A stretch of DNA of 64,000 bases from Chelydra serpentina (Eukaryota; Chordata; Testudines; Chelydridae). Below are positions 11,084 through 22,429 of this stretch, piece by piece; within the stretch, counting starts at the first letter, position 1, and every line of letters begins with the position of its first letter. Made by a program: the position numbers and the translations under genes. The notes below the pieces were generated by a model. That model had not been told where the DNA came from. It saw nothing but the letters and a program-made list of their open reading frames with translations, and searched no databases. Location: positions 1,488,001 to 1,552,000 of the forward strand of contig JBAIAC010000214.1 of assembly GCA_037349315.1 (NCBI GenBank), read 5' to 3'.

Positions 11084-12258
11084 TGTGATGTTGCACTCCA
11101 TATTTTTATTAAAATATGTTTATAAGTGCATATGATGTAACTGGAATATGCTTTATGCAAAAGGACTCTTGTAAGGTATCATTACAAAGCTTATAATCAA
11201 CTGTGTGTGTTCATCCTATTTGTATGAATGTATCATTTGTGTATCAGAAACCATCTTTAACCTGGTGCTTTTCCATATTGTAATTATGGAAAGTGTGGGC
11301 CATTAATAATAGCTTGGAATCTTGATGGCTTCCATTAACTAGGACAATTGGTTGTAAATGACTCTGTTTACTCGGAAACCTTCCTGGTACCTGCAGGCCA
11401 ACCCTGAAAGAATGGGGAATGAGGTCTTACGGTGACATGTGACCATGTCACCTGATACTGGAATCCATCTTTAACCTGGTGCTTTTCCATTTAGAAGGAA
11501 GGATGGGAACCCAGAGCAAGACCAAAGATTCCTGCCTTGTGCCAAAGCTATTAAAGGGGGTGGGACAGAACAAAGATGGTCTCAGTCATGTGGACTCTCC
11601 GGCTTTTCACCTAAGATGCCTGCTGGAACTAACAAGGTCTGTCCCAGGGGAAAGGATTGGGCCCAGACTAGGAAGGAGTCTAGTCTGTGAAAGAAGCTTA
11701 TTGGAACATCTTGAAGGGTAAAATTTACCTGTATTCAGTTTCTTAGATGTATTAGGCTTAGACTTGCGTGTTTTGTTTTATTTTGCTTGGTAACTTACTT
11801 TGTTCTGTCTGTCATTACTTGAAACCACTTAAATCCTACTTTGTATACTTAATAAAATCACTTTTGTTTATTATTAAATCCAGTGTAAGTGATTAATACC
11901 TGGGGGAGCAAACAGCTGTGTATATCTCTCTCTCAGTGTTATAGAGGGCGGACAATTTATGAGTTTACCCTGTATAAGCTTTATACAGAGTAAAATGGAA
12001 TTATGTGGGGTTTGGATCCCATTGGGAGCTGGGTGTCTGGGTGCTGAAGACAGGAACACTTTCTGAGCTGTTTGCGGTTTAGTCTGCGGCTTTGGGGACA
12101 TGGTTCAGACCCTGGGTCTGTGTTGCAGCAGGCTATTGTGTGTTGCTCAACAAGAGAGGGTTCTGGAAGTCCAAACTGGCAGAGAAAACGGGCTCAGAGG
12201 TAGTCTCAGCACATCAAGTGACAGTCCCAAGGGGGGCTCTGTGACTGAACCCGTCACA
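11084..12258 (+). mobile_element. Solo LTR, family B copy 1
   Basis: 1175 bp starting TGTGATGTTGCACTCC and ending CCGTCACA. Alignable end to end with 16848-17997, including TACTTAATAAAATCACTTTT as the likely polyadenylation region. Flanks GTAAT/GTACA are a weak 5-bp duplication. Confidence 0.78.
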
Positions 12259-12602
12259 GTACATAATCTCATGATTTTAAAGCCAATCTCATGATTTTTG
12301 GTGACCCTGACTCATCATTTTTGAACATTTGGGGTTGTGAATACTATGAAAGTGACTTGAAAGTGCCAATTTCACTTGTGTTTAAAGTCAATTTCTGCTC
12401 TATTATTTGTAGTGGGGTAACATCCCACTAGAATCCCCAGGCAGGGGCCGTGTAAACTCACGAGGCCTTGTCCTGGTAGGATGTTTCCAAAAGTTAAATG
12501 ATCTATTCCAAGCTTGGGGAAGTACAAAAAAGTGGTCGGAAGTAATCTAGATTTTTCTACAATTGTTTCAATTGTTGTATTCAAGAGTTAGTAACAAAGT
12601 AA
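12259..12602. other. No recognised feature
   Basis: Short A+T-rich gap between two LTR-like elements. Confidence 0.4.
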
Positions 12603-13393
12603 TGTGACAAAGTTCCTCTTCTGCCGTGGTGGGTCCTGCGCTTATTGGCGGATTTGCTCGCCTCAGAGATTCACGGCAGCCCTCAGTTTGTCCACTTTTG
12701 CTAGTGGCTCAAACCTGCTGTTCACTCAGCTAACCTCATCATTGCCCAGCATGGGGAAAGGGAGGAGAACAATTCCCGCAGTCTCTGCTGACCCACCTAG
12801 TGGGTCGGGGGACAGGCCAGGGACTTTCCCCTCTTGTGGGACTCACAGTTCAGGTCAAGTCCTCTTGTATCAAAATAGGGAGTTGGGGGATGGAGGGAAC
12901 CCGGGCCCGCCCTCTACTCTGGGTTCCAGCCCAATGCCCTGTGGATCACAGCTGTCTGCAGGGTTTCCTGTAACAGCTGCGTGACAGCTACAACTCCCTG
13001 GGCTCCTTCCCTATGGCCTCCTCCTAACGCTTTCTTTATCCTCACCACAGGACCTTCCTTCTGATACCAGATAGTGTTTTACTCCTCCATCCTCCAGCAG
13101 CACGCCCTCTCACTCTCATCTCCTTGCGCGCCCCTCACTGACTGAAGTGAGGTCCTTTTTAAACCAGGTGCCCTGATTAGCCTGCCTGTCTTAATTGATT
13201 CTAGCAGCTTCTTAATTGGCTCGAGGTGTCCTAATTAGCCAGCATGCCTTAATTGGTTCCAGCAAGTTCCTGATTGTTTTGGAACCGTCCCTGTTACCTT
13301 ACCCAGGAAAAAGGGACCTGCTTAATCTGGGGCTAATATATCTGCCTTCTATCACTCTCCTGTAGCCATCTGGCCCGACCCTGTTCTGTGACA
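12603..13393 (+). mobile_element. Putative solo LTR, family C
   Basis: Starts TGTGACAAAGTTCCTC and ends CTGTTCTGTGACA (TG...CA) over 791 bp, with several TTAATTGGT-type repeats inside. The target duplication is not clear and no second copy is in the window. Confidence 0.5.
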
Positions 13394-14309
13394 GAAGATG
13401 TCAGAACATGTTAGTATTGGAGCTGAGTGGGTCTAATATTTATTTAAATTTTCTTTTTAAAGGATATTAGATACAATGCTCCTGCCAGCTAATTGCTAAG
13501 TTATTATCTTCAAAATAAAAATAAACAAAAAACAAAAAAACAAAACCAAGAGTTTTCATGTGCCCCAGTAACCCCTGGAATCACGGTTAAAGTACCCCCA
13601 CCCTAATCTGAAATGGCGCCCCGAGGCATTACCAAGAGTCTCTCTGCAGACTGGCTCTCTGCAGGCCTGTCCTACCCCACCATCTGGCAGAGATCTCTCT
13701 GCTTCCCTCCTCTGCCCTGCCCTTTACATCCCAGCAGGCCTGGCTCTGAGTCACGGTCTTCTACCATTTGGCCCCAGGCCTTGCCCCTTCCCCTGGGGAG
13801 GTGGGCTGAGCCTGAACCAGGGTACCGCCGGGCCCCAGCCCGCCTGTGGAGAGTGGTGATGCAGGCAGTCACCAGTGGCAGAGCCCCGGAAGGCAGGCAG
13901 AGGGGGCAGGATGTGCGTTTGGACGATGGGCTTTTGCGACTTACCCAACAGCTCACAAGGAGAGTCGCTGGTAGGGAGGGACGGGTGTTGTCATGGCAGG
14001 CACTGGGCTGAGTCTGGAGGCTTGTCCCTGTAGCTGGGCAGGAGTAGGTGAAATGCTGCTTCCGAGGGTGCTGCCCTCACCTGCCTGGCCCTGACCCGCC
14101 GCGGGCACCGCCGGCCCTCGGGGGGAGCATGTCCAAGGGTGGGCAGCTGCTGCAGCTCCTGCTAGTGGAGACAGTGGGGTCAGGAGCCACAGAGGCTCCG
14201 CCTGCCCCATCCACACAGGCCTCTGGAGCCCCCGGCATTAGCGTGGCTGAAGCAGAGCATGGCTGACATTATCCAGACAGGGCAGGCGAGGTAACATCAT
14301 CGATTGCTG
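13394..14309. other. No gene or recognised repeat
   Basis: An A-rich stretch at 13505-13550, then G+C-rich DNA with overlapping frames on both strands. No conserved protein recognised. Confidence 0.45.
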
Positions 14310-14760
14310 GGGTGGCCAACATGGGGGTCCGGAGCCACGTGCGGCTCTTCAGAGGTTAACATGTGGCTCCTTGTCTAGGCACCGACTCCGGGGCTGGAGC
14401 TACAGGCGCCAACTTTCCAATGTGCCGGGGGGGGGGGGGGGGGAGACTCACTGCTCAACCCCTGGCTCTGACACAGGCCCTGCCCCCGCTCCACCCCTTC
14501 CTGCCCCCTCCCCTGAGCCTGCGGTGCCCCCACTTCCCCCTCCCCAAACCTCCTGCACACCATGAAACAGCTGATCGGGAGATTCGGAGAGGGAGGGAGG
14601 GAGGCGCTGATTGGTGGGGCTGCCGGTGGGTGAGAAGCGCTGGGAGCGAGCGGGGGGAGATGATGGGGAGCTGCTGACGTATTATTGTGGCTCTTTGGCA
14701 ATGTACATTGGTAAATTCTGGCTCCTTCTCAGGCTCGGGTTGGCCTCCCCTAGTCTATTG
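14310..14760. mobile_element. Nested hAT-type MITE remnants
   Basis: The outer element begins GGTGGCCAACATGG...GGAGCCACGTGCGGCTCTTCAG. The complementary end lies near 14685-14745 (GTGGCTCTTTGGCAATGTACATTGG ... GGTTGGCC). Inside is an AGGCGCC-family copy (CAGGCGCCAACTTTCC at 14404). It includes a 17-G run at 14427-14443. Confidence 0.5.
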
Positions 14761-15601
14761 GACCAGCTCTGCTGGTGAAATTCGAGTCCCTGAAATCCAG
14801 CCATCAGATGGTGACCAAACCAGCCCTTGTAGTTCTCAGCCATGATGACTATGTCAGCAAGGCCCACCGACAACTCCCTGGCACTGCTGACGATAAAGAC
14901 CCTCACACCTCACTTCACCCAGGAATTTTAGGGTATCATCAAAGCCTTCCCCAAAGAACTCTAAGAGAAACTCTGCGACCTCGTCCCCCCCAAACCATGC
15001 CAGGGAACTTCTGCCTGCTTCCCAAGATACACAAACAAGGGAACCCAGGCAGACGAATCATCTGGCCATGGGATTATCACTGAAGGAACATCACAACGCA
15101 TAGAAACCATCCTCAAACCACACACCAAACAAAGGGCTGCTTCCTCCAGACCACAACCAACTTCCTCCACAAACACCGCAACATTATCCACCTCCCTTGG
15201 AGCACCGGCCTCACCTCCATGGATCACCTCCCCATACACCCACATCCCTCACAATGGCGGCACTTCTGCTGCCTGAAACATCTACAGGACAATGGACAAC
15301 ACTCCAGTATCCACCCCAAACACATCGCCAAACTCACCCATAACAATGATACATTCAACAAACACCTTCCCCAAACCACAGCAACAGCCCTGGGCACTAG
15401 GACGGCTCCCCAATATGCCAGGCTCTTCATGGGCCACCAGGAAGAAGAATTTCTGGACAAATGCAGCACAGAAAGGATGATACACTGACGATATTTTCAT
15501 TCTCTCAACAGATGACCTAAACTCCCTCACTGATTTCCACCACAACTTCAGCAACCACCACCCGCCCACTAAACTCTCTCTAGAACCATACCACACCAGC
15601 A

Positions 15602-16012
15602 TCATAGAATCATAGAATCTCAGGGTTGGAAGGGACCTCAGGAGGTTCTAGTCCAACCCCCTGCTCAAAGCAGGACCAACCCCAACTAGATCATCCCAGC
15701 CAGGGCTTTGTCAAGCCTGACCTTAAAAACCTCCAAGGAAGGAGACTCCACCACCTCCCTAGGTAACCCATTCCAGTGCTTCACCACCCTACTAGTGAAA
15801 AAGTTTTTCCTAATATCCAACCTAAACCTCCCCCTCTGCAACTTGAGACCATTACTCCTTGTTCTGTCATCTTCTACCACTGAGAACAGTCTAGATCCAT
15901 CCTCTTTGGAACCCCCTTTTAGGTAGTTGAAAGCAGCTATCAAATCCCCCCTCATTCTTCTCTTCTGCAGACTAAATAATCTCACTTCCCTCAGCCTCTG
16001 ATCAGCGACTTC
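15602..16012 (-). mobile_element. CR1 LINE 3' end inside the PLE
   Basis: Starts with the octamer ends CATAGAATCATAGAATC and runs back through a well-preserved ORF2 C-terminus (15686-15985: [30 protein letters not shown]). PLE coding sequence continues on both sides. Confidence 0.9.
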
Positions 16013-16332
16013 TGATCAGCTACAACAGTGGAACCCTGTAGACAACCATATACAGGAACCTGCGGATCACCACACTGACCACCAGAGATCCAGTAAGCAC
16101 ACCAAAAAAATCTGTTATCTACCTCCAGGCTCTCAGACACCACAGAATGTGCCCTGAGGAGAAAGTCCAGGATACACTCTTTAAAAACACTTAAAATTGC
16201 CTTCACCCAACAAGGACACGCCACCATGATGTGATCTACATGGGCCACCCATGAGAGAACCTGCTTCAGTACAGGAATACAAACAAAAACGCTCCAACCG
16301 CACACTGCTAGTAGAAGCGACAAAGAGTTCTG

Positions 16333-16540
16333 TATCAGAGGGGTAGCCGTGTTAGTCTGGATCTGCAGAAGCGACAAAGGGTCCTGTGGCACCTTATAGA
16401 CTAACAGAGGTATTGAAGCATAAGCTTTCGTGGGTGAATACCCACTTCGTCGGATGCAAGCAGTGGAAATATCCAGGGGCAGATATAAATGTGCAGGGAA
16501 GAGTCAGGCTAGAGATAACGAGGTTAGTTCAATCAGGGAG
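16333..16540 (-). mobile_element. PLE 3' tail inserted in reverse into the PLE
   Basis: GTATCAGAGGGGTAGCCGTG ... AAGCTTTCGTGGGTGAATACCCAC ... GATATAAATGTGCAGGGAAGAG. Same tail as at 2753-2887 and 32890-33080, which extends the shared part to AGTCAGGCTAGAGATAA. Confidence 0.7.
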
Positions 16541-16847
16541 GATGTAGTTACTCACCACCCCACACTGGAACCTATACAGGGAATCATCAATTACAACCCA
16601 TACTCGATGGAGCCCACAGCCTGAAAGAAATCTTTCCCAACCCCCTCTTCTGGCCTTCACACAATGCCCCATCCTCATCAAGCTCATCATCAGAAGCAAG
16701 CTCCCCACAGGCCAACTCAAAATGGCACCAGATCCTGCCAGAACAACAGATGCAAAACCTGCGACATACAACGATCAACCCCCTCACACACAACACGCTT
16801 TCAAGATCCATGGATCCTACACAAACCTCTCACATGTAGTGTACCTC

Positions 16848-17997
16848 TGTGAGGTTGCACTCCATATGATTTTATGAAAATATGCTCATGAGTGTGACTA
16901 TGATGTACCTGGAATATGCTTCACGCAAAAGGTCTCTTGTAAGGTATCATTACAAAGCTTCTAATCTACTGAGTGTGGTCATCCTATTTGTATAAAAGTA
17001 TCACTCTTGTATCTGAAACTAGAAATATGAAATATAACTCTGAGATCCTATTGTAATTATGCAAAGTGTGGGCCATTAATGGTGGCTTGGAATCTGGATG
17101 GCTCCCATTAACCAGGACAACTGGTTGTAAATGGCTCTGTTTACTTGTAAGTCTTCCTGTATATGTGTGTGCTGGCAAGTGGGTAATGAAGTCTTACAGT
17201 GACCTGTGATCATGTCACCTGAACTGGAATCCATCTTTAACCTGGTGCTTTTCCATTGAGAAGGAGGGGTGGGAATCCAGAGAGGGACAAAGGATTCCCG
17301 CTTTGTGCAAAAGGTATATAAGGGAGTGGAACAGAACAAAGAGGGCTGCAGTCATGAGAAATCCCCTAGCCACCACCTGAGCTGGAACAAGGGCTGTACC
17401 AGGGGAAAGGATTGGGCTTAGACTAGGAAGGCATCCAGTCTGTGAAAAAAGCTTATTGAAACATCTCTGAGGGTGAGATTTTATCTGTATTCAGCTTCTT
17501 ACTGTTTTAGGCTTAGACTTGCGTGTTTTATTTTATTTTGCTTGGTAATTTACTTTGTTCTGTCTGTTATTACTTGGAACCACTTAAATCCTACTTTTTG
17601 TATTTAATAAAATCACTTTTTACTTATTAGTTAACCCAGAGTAAGTAATTAATACCTGGGGGAGCAAACAGCTGGGCATCTCTCTCTCTCAGTGTTATAG
17701 AGGGCGAACAATTGATGAGTTGACCCTGTATAAGAGTAAAATGGATTTATTGGGGGTCTGGATCCCATTGGGAGCTGGGTGCCGGAGACAGCAGCACTTG
17801 CTGAGCTGTTTTCAGTGAAGCCTGCAGCTTGTGGGGGACGTGGTTCAGACCTGGGTCTGAGTTGCAGCAGGCTGGTGTGTCTGGCTCAACAAGACAGGGC
17901 ACTGAAGTCCCAAGCTGGCGGGGAAAACGGGCTCAGAGGTAGTCTCAGCACATCAGGTGGCAGCCCCAAAAGGGGTTTCTGTGACCAACCCGCCACA
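16848..17997 (+). mobile_element. Solo LTR, family B copy 2, inside the PLE
   Basis: 1150 bp from TGTGAGGTTGCACTCC to CCGCCACA, flanked by ACCTC and GCCTC (4 of 5). PLE coding is continuous across it (VVYL then IQCNKCS), which proves the insertion point. Same family as 11084-12258. Confidence 0.85.
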
Positions 17998-18102
17998 GCC
18001 TCATCCAGTGCAATAAATGCTCCAACCACCACCATGCGAGTGAAACCAGATAATCAGTATGCTCTTGAATGAACCTGATAAAAGACAAAAACACCCTATC
18101 AC

Positions 18103-18245
18103 CAATGTTCCCTCTAATTTTTGACAGGCCGTGTGCGCAAAAAATTTCTTCTGTGCAAATTTTTGTGCGCGCAGTGTTTCTCTGTGTGCGCAGGGTTTAG
18201 GATCTGTGTGCGCGCGCACATGTGCACAGCTTAGAGGGAACAGTG
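18103..18245. mobile_element. hAT-type MITE, 143 bp, with perfect 8-bp duplication
   Basis: Ends CAATGTTCCCTCTAA and TTAGAGGGAACAGTG are inverted repeats, flanked by CCTATCAC at 18095-18102 and 18246-18253. Interior is rich in GTGTGCGCG. It lies in the 3' part of the PLE. Confidence 0.9.
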
Positions 18246-18289
18246 CCTATCACCCGGGGGTGAACACACTTCACAAAGCCATCACTCCA

Positions 18290-18398
18290 CGTCTACACCA
18301 GGGGCTAGGTGGGTAGCTACGACTCAGGTTTTTCACACCAGAGAGACATAGCTGTGCCAATGTAAATGCCTGGTGTAGATCAGGCCTCGGGCAGGACC
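18290..18398. mobile_element. Short PIF/Harbinger-like remnant
   Basis: ACGTCTACACCAGGGGCTAGG ... CCTGGTGTAGATCAGGCC gives imperfect inverted ends typical of the GGCCTGGTCTACAC MITEs elsewhere in the window. Confidence 0.4.
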
Positions 18399-18769
18399 AG
18401 AGAGGGCTGCTAGGCCCTTCAGAGAGCCCTACCCAAGCTAGGTGAATGGGCACAATTAAATTCAGCGTTGATCCATCCAAAGTCATGCCCCGTGGCGGGG
18501 GACAGGATGAATCACTCCGCCCCTTAAGGTTCTCAGTTAACTGCATCAACTCGAGAAGGGACGTGGGCAACACTATGGAAGCTCAATGGAGACCTCGGCT
18601 CAATGTGCAGCCATGCTCAGACAGGTCACAAGCTGTGAGCAGGTGTACACTACAGAGCACAGCGCGATGCCGTTTATCATTGCTGGTGCAGCCTCGTCGG
18701 GACCCTGTGCACTACCGGTCACTCAGACAGGGCATCGCTTAACTAGAGGGCATCAAAACAGGACAACAA
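18399..18769. other. No gene or recognised repeat
   Basis: Short frames only. Confidence 0.4.
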
Positions 18770-19340
18770 GGAAGATGCGTCGCTGGAAAGGCTCTCATCT
18801 GAAGAGATTGTAACGACTGGGATTGTTCCCTTACAGAGAGAGACCAACAAGAGGAGACATGAATGATAACAGTCTACAGAGTAACGACTGGCCTAGAGAA
18901 GGGTGAATGGTCTGGCTGAAGAACTTCTCTTCTCTTGGTCTCATAACACAAGAACAAGGGGACAGTCTATCACATTAAAGGTGGGAAATCCAAACCAATG
19001 CCAGGAAATACTTCACACAGTGCGTGATTGGCCTGTGGAACGCGCTGCAACACAGAGTCGGTGAGGCCGAGACTTTAGCAAGGGATTGGACACTTTGTGG
19101 ACAGCAAGAGTGAGAACAGTTCCGGCTGACCCAGATTTTGGAAGGGATATTCAACCTCCTGCTTCACAGCGCAAGCCTGTCTCTAATGAAAGGCAATAGG
19201 GTGAGATCTAGCCTGGGATGCAGTTCACGGCACCACCGTTACCGCAGGGTTCTTCACACCTTGTTCTGAAGCACCTGGCACTGGACTGTGTCAGAAAGAG
19301 GAGCTGCTCTGATTCAGTCTGGCCCTTCCTGTGTTCCTAG
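18770..19340 (+). mobile_element. Old CR1/L3-type LINE 3' fragment
   Basis: Order of blocks (GAGGAGACATGAATGATAACAG, CATAACACAAGAACAAGGGGACA, GGAACGCGCTGCAACACAG ... TCTGGCCCTTCCTGTGTTCC) follows a LINE C-terminal ORF and 3' end, but heavily decayed. Confidence 0.45.
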
Positions 19341-19659
19341 GAGCTGCTTTTCTGGGCTGCCAGCCACAAAGGCCTGGCCTGCGCAGGGATCAGAATGCAG
19401 AGTAATAAGTGTCATAGCAATAGACAGGATCATCATGACCAACTAGTCTGGCTTCCCATGTGGCACAAGCCAGAGGACCTCGCCCAGTGAGTCCTGCATC
19501 AAGCTTCTGCCTCCAGGCCTCAGGGTCTGGCCCTAGGACAGCGTTTGACTCTGTCTGAGTCCGGGACTAAATCTTAAATTCCAACAAAGTGCACTTAAAA
19601 ACAACATATGAGGTCATTAAACCCCTGCCCCAACCCATCAATTGCAGGAGATAAATAAA

Positions 19660-19805
19660 CTGCAGGCAAAGAGAGGCTGGGACTGGACGATCGGGGACGG
19701 ATCACTTGAAATCACCCTCTTCTGTTCATTCCCTTTGGAGCGTCTGGCCTTGGCCACTGTCCGGACACTGGGCTAGACCACGGCTCTGACCCAGAGTGGA
19801 CGTTG
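19660..19805 (+). mobile_element. CR1 3' untranslated fragment
   Basis: GGACGGATCACTTGA ... CTGTTCATTCCCTTTGGAGCGTCTGGCCTTGGCCACTGTCC ... GACACTGGGCTAGACC in order; the terminal octamers are missing. Confidence 0.6.
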
Positions 19806-20008
19806 TGATGAGCCTCGGCCTGACCTTCTGCACCAGAAACATCAGCGACCTTCCAGCCCTGCAGCCCCAACGTCTAACCAATCCAATGACGTGCCGGGAT
19901 CGGGTCCTGCTGTCACCCTCGCATGGTGGCGTGTTCACCGGGTAGAAAAGCTCCTGCGGGGTGTGAGTCCTATAGGTTGCCTTGGAAAAGACAAACATCA
20001 GGAGAGAC

Positions 20009-20140
20009 CAGGTGTGGGCGGTAACAGCTTTTATTGGACCAACTTCTGTTGGTCTGTAAGCAACAGAAGTTGGTCCAATAATTGATATATCTCACCCACC
20101 TGGTCTCTCTAATATCCTGGGACCACCAACAACACTGCAT
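20009..20140. mobile_element. PLE tail in fold-back form
   Basis: Arms TTATTGGACCAACTTCTGTTG (about 20031-20051) and CAACAGAAGTTGGTCCAATAA (20061-20081) are exactly complementary with a 9-bp loop. They extend outward to GGAGAGACCAGGTGTGGG / CCCACCTGGTCTCTC. The same tail ends the fold-back at 1179-1480. Confidence 0.6.
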
Positions 20141-21550
20141 CTGATCTTTGACAGGCGCACACAACCTCACAGATACACAGAGCCACACACAGAGTCTCAG
20201 ACACCAAAACAAAGTCACCGTTTATTCTGGAAGCAAGGCAATGGAGCCCGCTCTGAGCGCAGAGACCGCCCGGCTGGCTTCAAGGCCAGAGAACACTAAA
20301 TTCCCATTCCCCAGCAATAAAACTATTCGCCATCCAATCCAGCCCATTCTGCCACCCAGGAGCAAAGCCAGGGGCCCCCGCTACTCCACCTGGGACAAAG
20401 CCCCAGTGCAAATCCCACACTGCCAGCACTTTGCAAGCACGTTCCCTGTGCGCCCAGGAACTCCCACATTGGCATCTGGACTGGGCCAATTCTCCGCAAT
20501 GAGCAACAGCTAGAGAGGAACATTTTACTCCTGGTGCCATGTCAAGGAAAGCAGCAAACACCTCCTAGGGGATCAAACATCGCAGCCAAAGGAAAGCACA
20601 GTTCACCCCTAGGCAGCGTCCCTCTTTGGTGGCAATGACTCCTCCTGCCTCCTGAGCAGCCACCCCCAACCAACAGGAGTCACTGGGACAGGCAGATCAA
20701 AGACAACAAGGAGCTGGCTGGCTCCAGCCACTTCTTTGCTTCTTTGTTGTATTCCTTCCTAGAAATTATTGTTATAATATTGTCTGCGGCTGCAGCTTCC
20801 TCGGGCACAGCTCCCATGGGGGACGCGGGAGCCACAAACCCAGAGCCAGGCAGAGCTGTGCCTGGCACTTGGGGCGGGCGCGCGTCAGAGGGAGGCTGCT
20901 CACCCCACACGAGGGAAGGGAACGAGTCGGAGCAATGCGTCCGGTCATGGGGGGCGAGGGGGAGGAGAGCCCCGGCGGCTGGCTGGGAGGAGGCCCGCAG
21001 AGATGGTAGTGAGCCGTGCCAGCGGCGTGGTGGGCAGAGGGCAGGGACCCAGGCAGTGCTTGGAGAGCGCGTGTGCAGGGTGTTTGGAGGGGACGGGAGG
21101 AGTGGGAGACCCAGGCCAGCTGGCACTGAGTGGCTGGAGCCAGAGGGGAGGAGGAGAGTCAGAGAGAGGACCAGGGAGGGGGCCACAGGGAGGACACAAG
21201 CATCAGTGGGGGGCTTCTGGAAACCCTCTCATGGTTCTCCACCTCCACCCTGCCCCCGGGGGCAGAACCCATGTCCTCACTAGCCAAAGAACCACCAGAC
21301 TGTGCACAGGCCTCACCTGACCCCCCGTCCTTTGTGGGCTTAGCACCCCCATCCCGCCAGCCCCGCTCTCCACATAGGCTGACCCCTCCCAGCGCACCAG
21401 GCTGGAGCTCCCTGGCTGGTTGCTTTGCAAAGCGCCCAGCACACGCTGGCTGCTGGCACAACCCCACTCATTAGCCCAGCAGTGCAGCTTGTCAGCTCGG
21501 CTGGCTTTAGGGTTGTGTTCAGGGCTCGGGCTGGGCCGATGTGTCATCCC
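20141..21550. other. No gene recognised; repeat-poor, G+C-rich toward the right
   Basis: Long overlapping frames on both strands at 20680-21550 reflect base composition. This block precedes the candidate promoter at 21551-21654. Confidence 0.4.
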
Positions 21551-21654
21551 CGGGGCGGGGAAGGGACGGGTTTAAATTAGGCTCTGTCCCAGTGGCTCAG
21601 CCTGGCAGAGGTGCAGCAGCAGCAGGACCGAGAGCATCTCCCCGCACCGGCAGG
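21551..21654 (+). promoter_or_regulatory. Candidate promoter and untranslated first exon of the plakin gene
   Basis: A GC-box-like run (CCCCGGGGCGGGGAAGGG) is followed by a TATA-like TTTAAATTA at 21572-21580. About 30 bp later comes an ATG-free stretch ending in a good splice donor, CCGGCAG|GTAGGA, with the junction after 21654. Joined to the acceptor at 28297 this would give a non-coding exon 1 and a 6.6-kb intron. It lies in one of the few repeat-free stretches upstream of the gene. This is inference from signal order; no transcript evidence is available. Confidence 0.35.
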
Positions 21655-22429
21655 TAGGACAGAGCCCGGCAGAGTGGGGGCCCAGGGGCTGGGGGCTGTG
21701 CCCGGTGCAGGGTGTTTGGGTAGTTATGGGGCAGGTGAAGAAGCTGGCATTGACCTCGCCCTGCTGCCTCTTCCCCTAAACCCTGCAGTGGGCGGGAGAA
21801 GTCTGGCAAGGCCAAGGGGATCGGGAGAACAGAGCTTCTGCCATTTCCCCATTGTGCCATGGGGTCTCACGTACACCAGCCCCCAAGGCAGGGATGGGGT
21901 GGGCTGCTTCATGAGATGGTACCTTTCCTTGGACGATGCTCTTGTGCTCTGGAATCTCAGCTTTCGTTAGAAAGTTACATCTCTGGTCCTTATGGAAGTA
22001 TCTGAGTGTAACCGATATCGTGGTGTCTGATGTCTGCCTGAGTCTGCAGAGAGCCTGAAACAACAGCTCAGGGAGAACGTCTCTGCGGGACGTTAGCTCT
22101 GGCTCCTAATGGGGACAAATTCAATGGCCACGTAATGATTTCCAAACAAGAGGGAGGGTCGGCACAATCGTCTGGGAGCGGCAGCTCCTGGGAGAGCCGG
22201 GAGTGGGTGGAGCCAGGCTAGTACCACCTGGTCCTGTGGGCGGAGGGTCTGAGAACGCTCCCATCGGGGCTTTGGGCAGGACCGTTCCAGGTACACTCAC
22301 CGGTTAAATGCTGAGGTGAGAGGCAGGGAGCCTGCAGTGACGGGCAGAAGGAAGTGAAAGGAGAGAATGCTGCAGTGATGGGGAGGAGGCTGCAGAGATG
22401 GGCCAGGGAAGGAACCGGGGAGGAGGCTG

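Larger units (their letters stand above)
14775..18300 (+). mobile_element. Penelope-like retroelement, split by four insertions
   Basis: Reads in order: an N-terminal RT stretch (LSHDDYVSKAHRQLPGTAD near 14840), RT motif LPKIHKQGNPGRRI (about 15020), TSLYTHIPH-like motif (15230), then after an insertion the linker zinc-finger region (CQNNRCKTCDIQ, 16738-16775). The start of the GIY-YIG domain follows (SHVVYL at 16830, continuing IQCNKCS after the LTR at 18003). This RT-then-GIY-YIG order is diagnostic of Penelope-like elements. Interruptions: CR1 15602-16012, PLE tail 16333-16540, LTR 16848-17997, hAT MITE 18103-18245. Frameshifts make it non-functional. An older Neptune-type relative is my guess for subfamily. 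Confidence 0.78.

Noticed and set aside
11084..17997. A single provirus bounded by two family B LTRs
   Set aside because: The interval contains another LTR, MITEs and a Penelope-like element, and no retroviral genes.
20680..21550. Possible coding gene upstream of the candidate promoter
   Set aside because: Overlapping G+C-rich frames on both strands without recognised domains; no start or splice context favours one.
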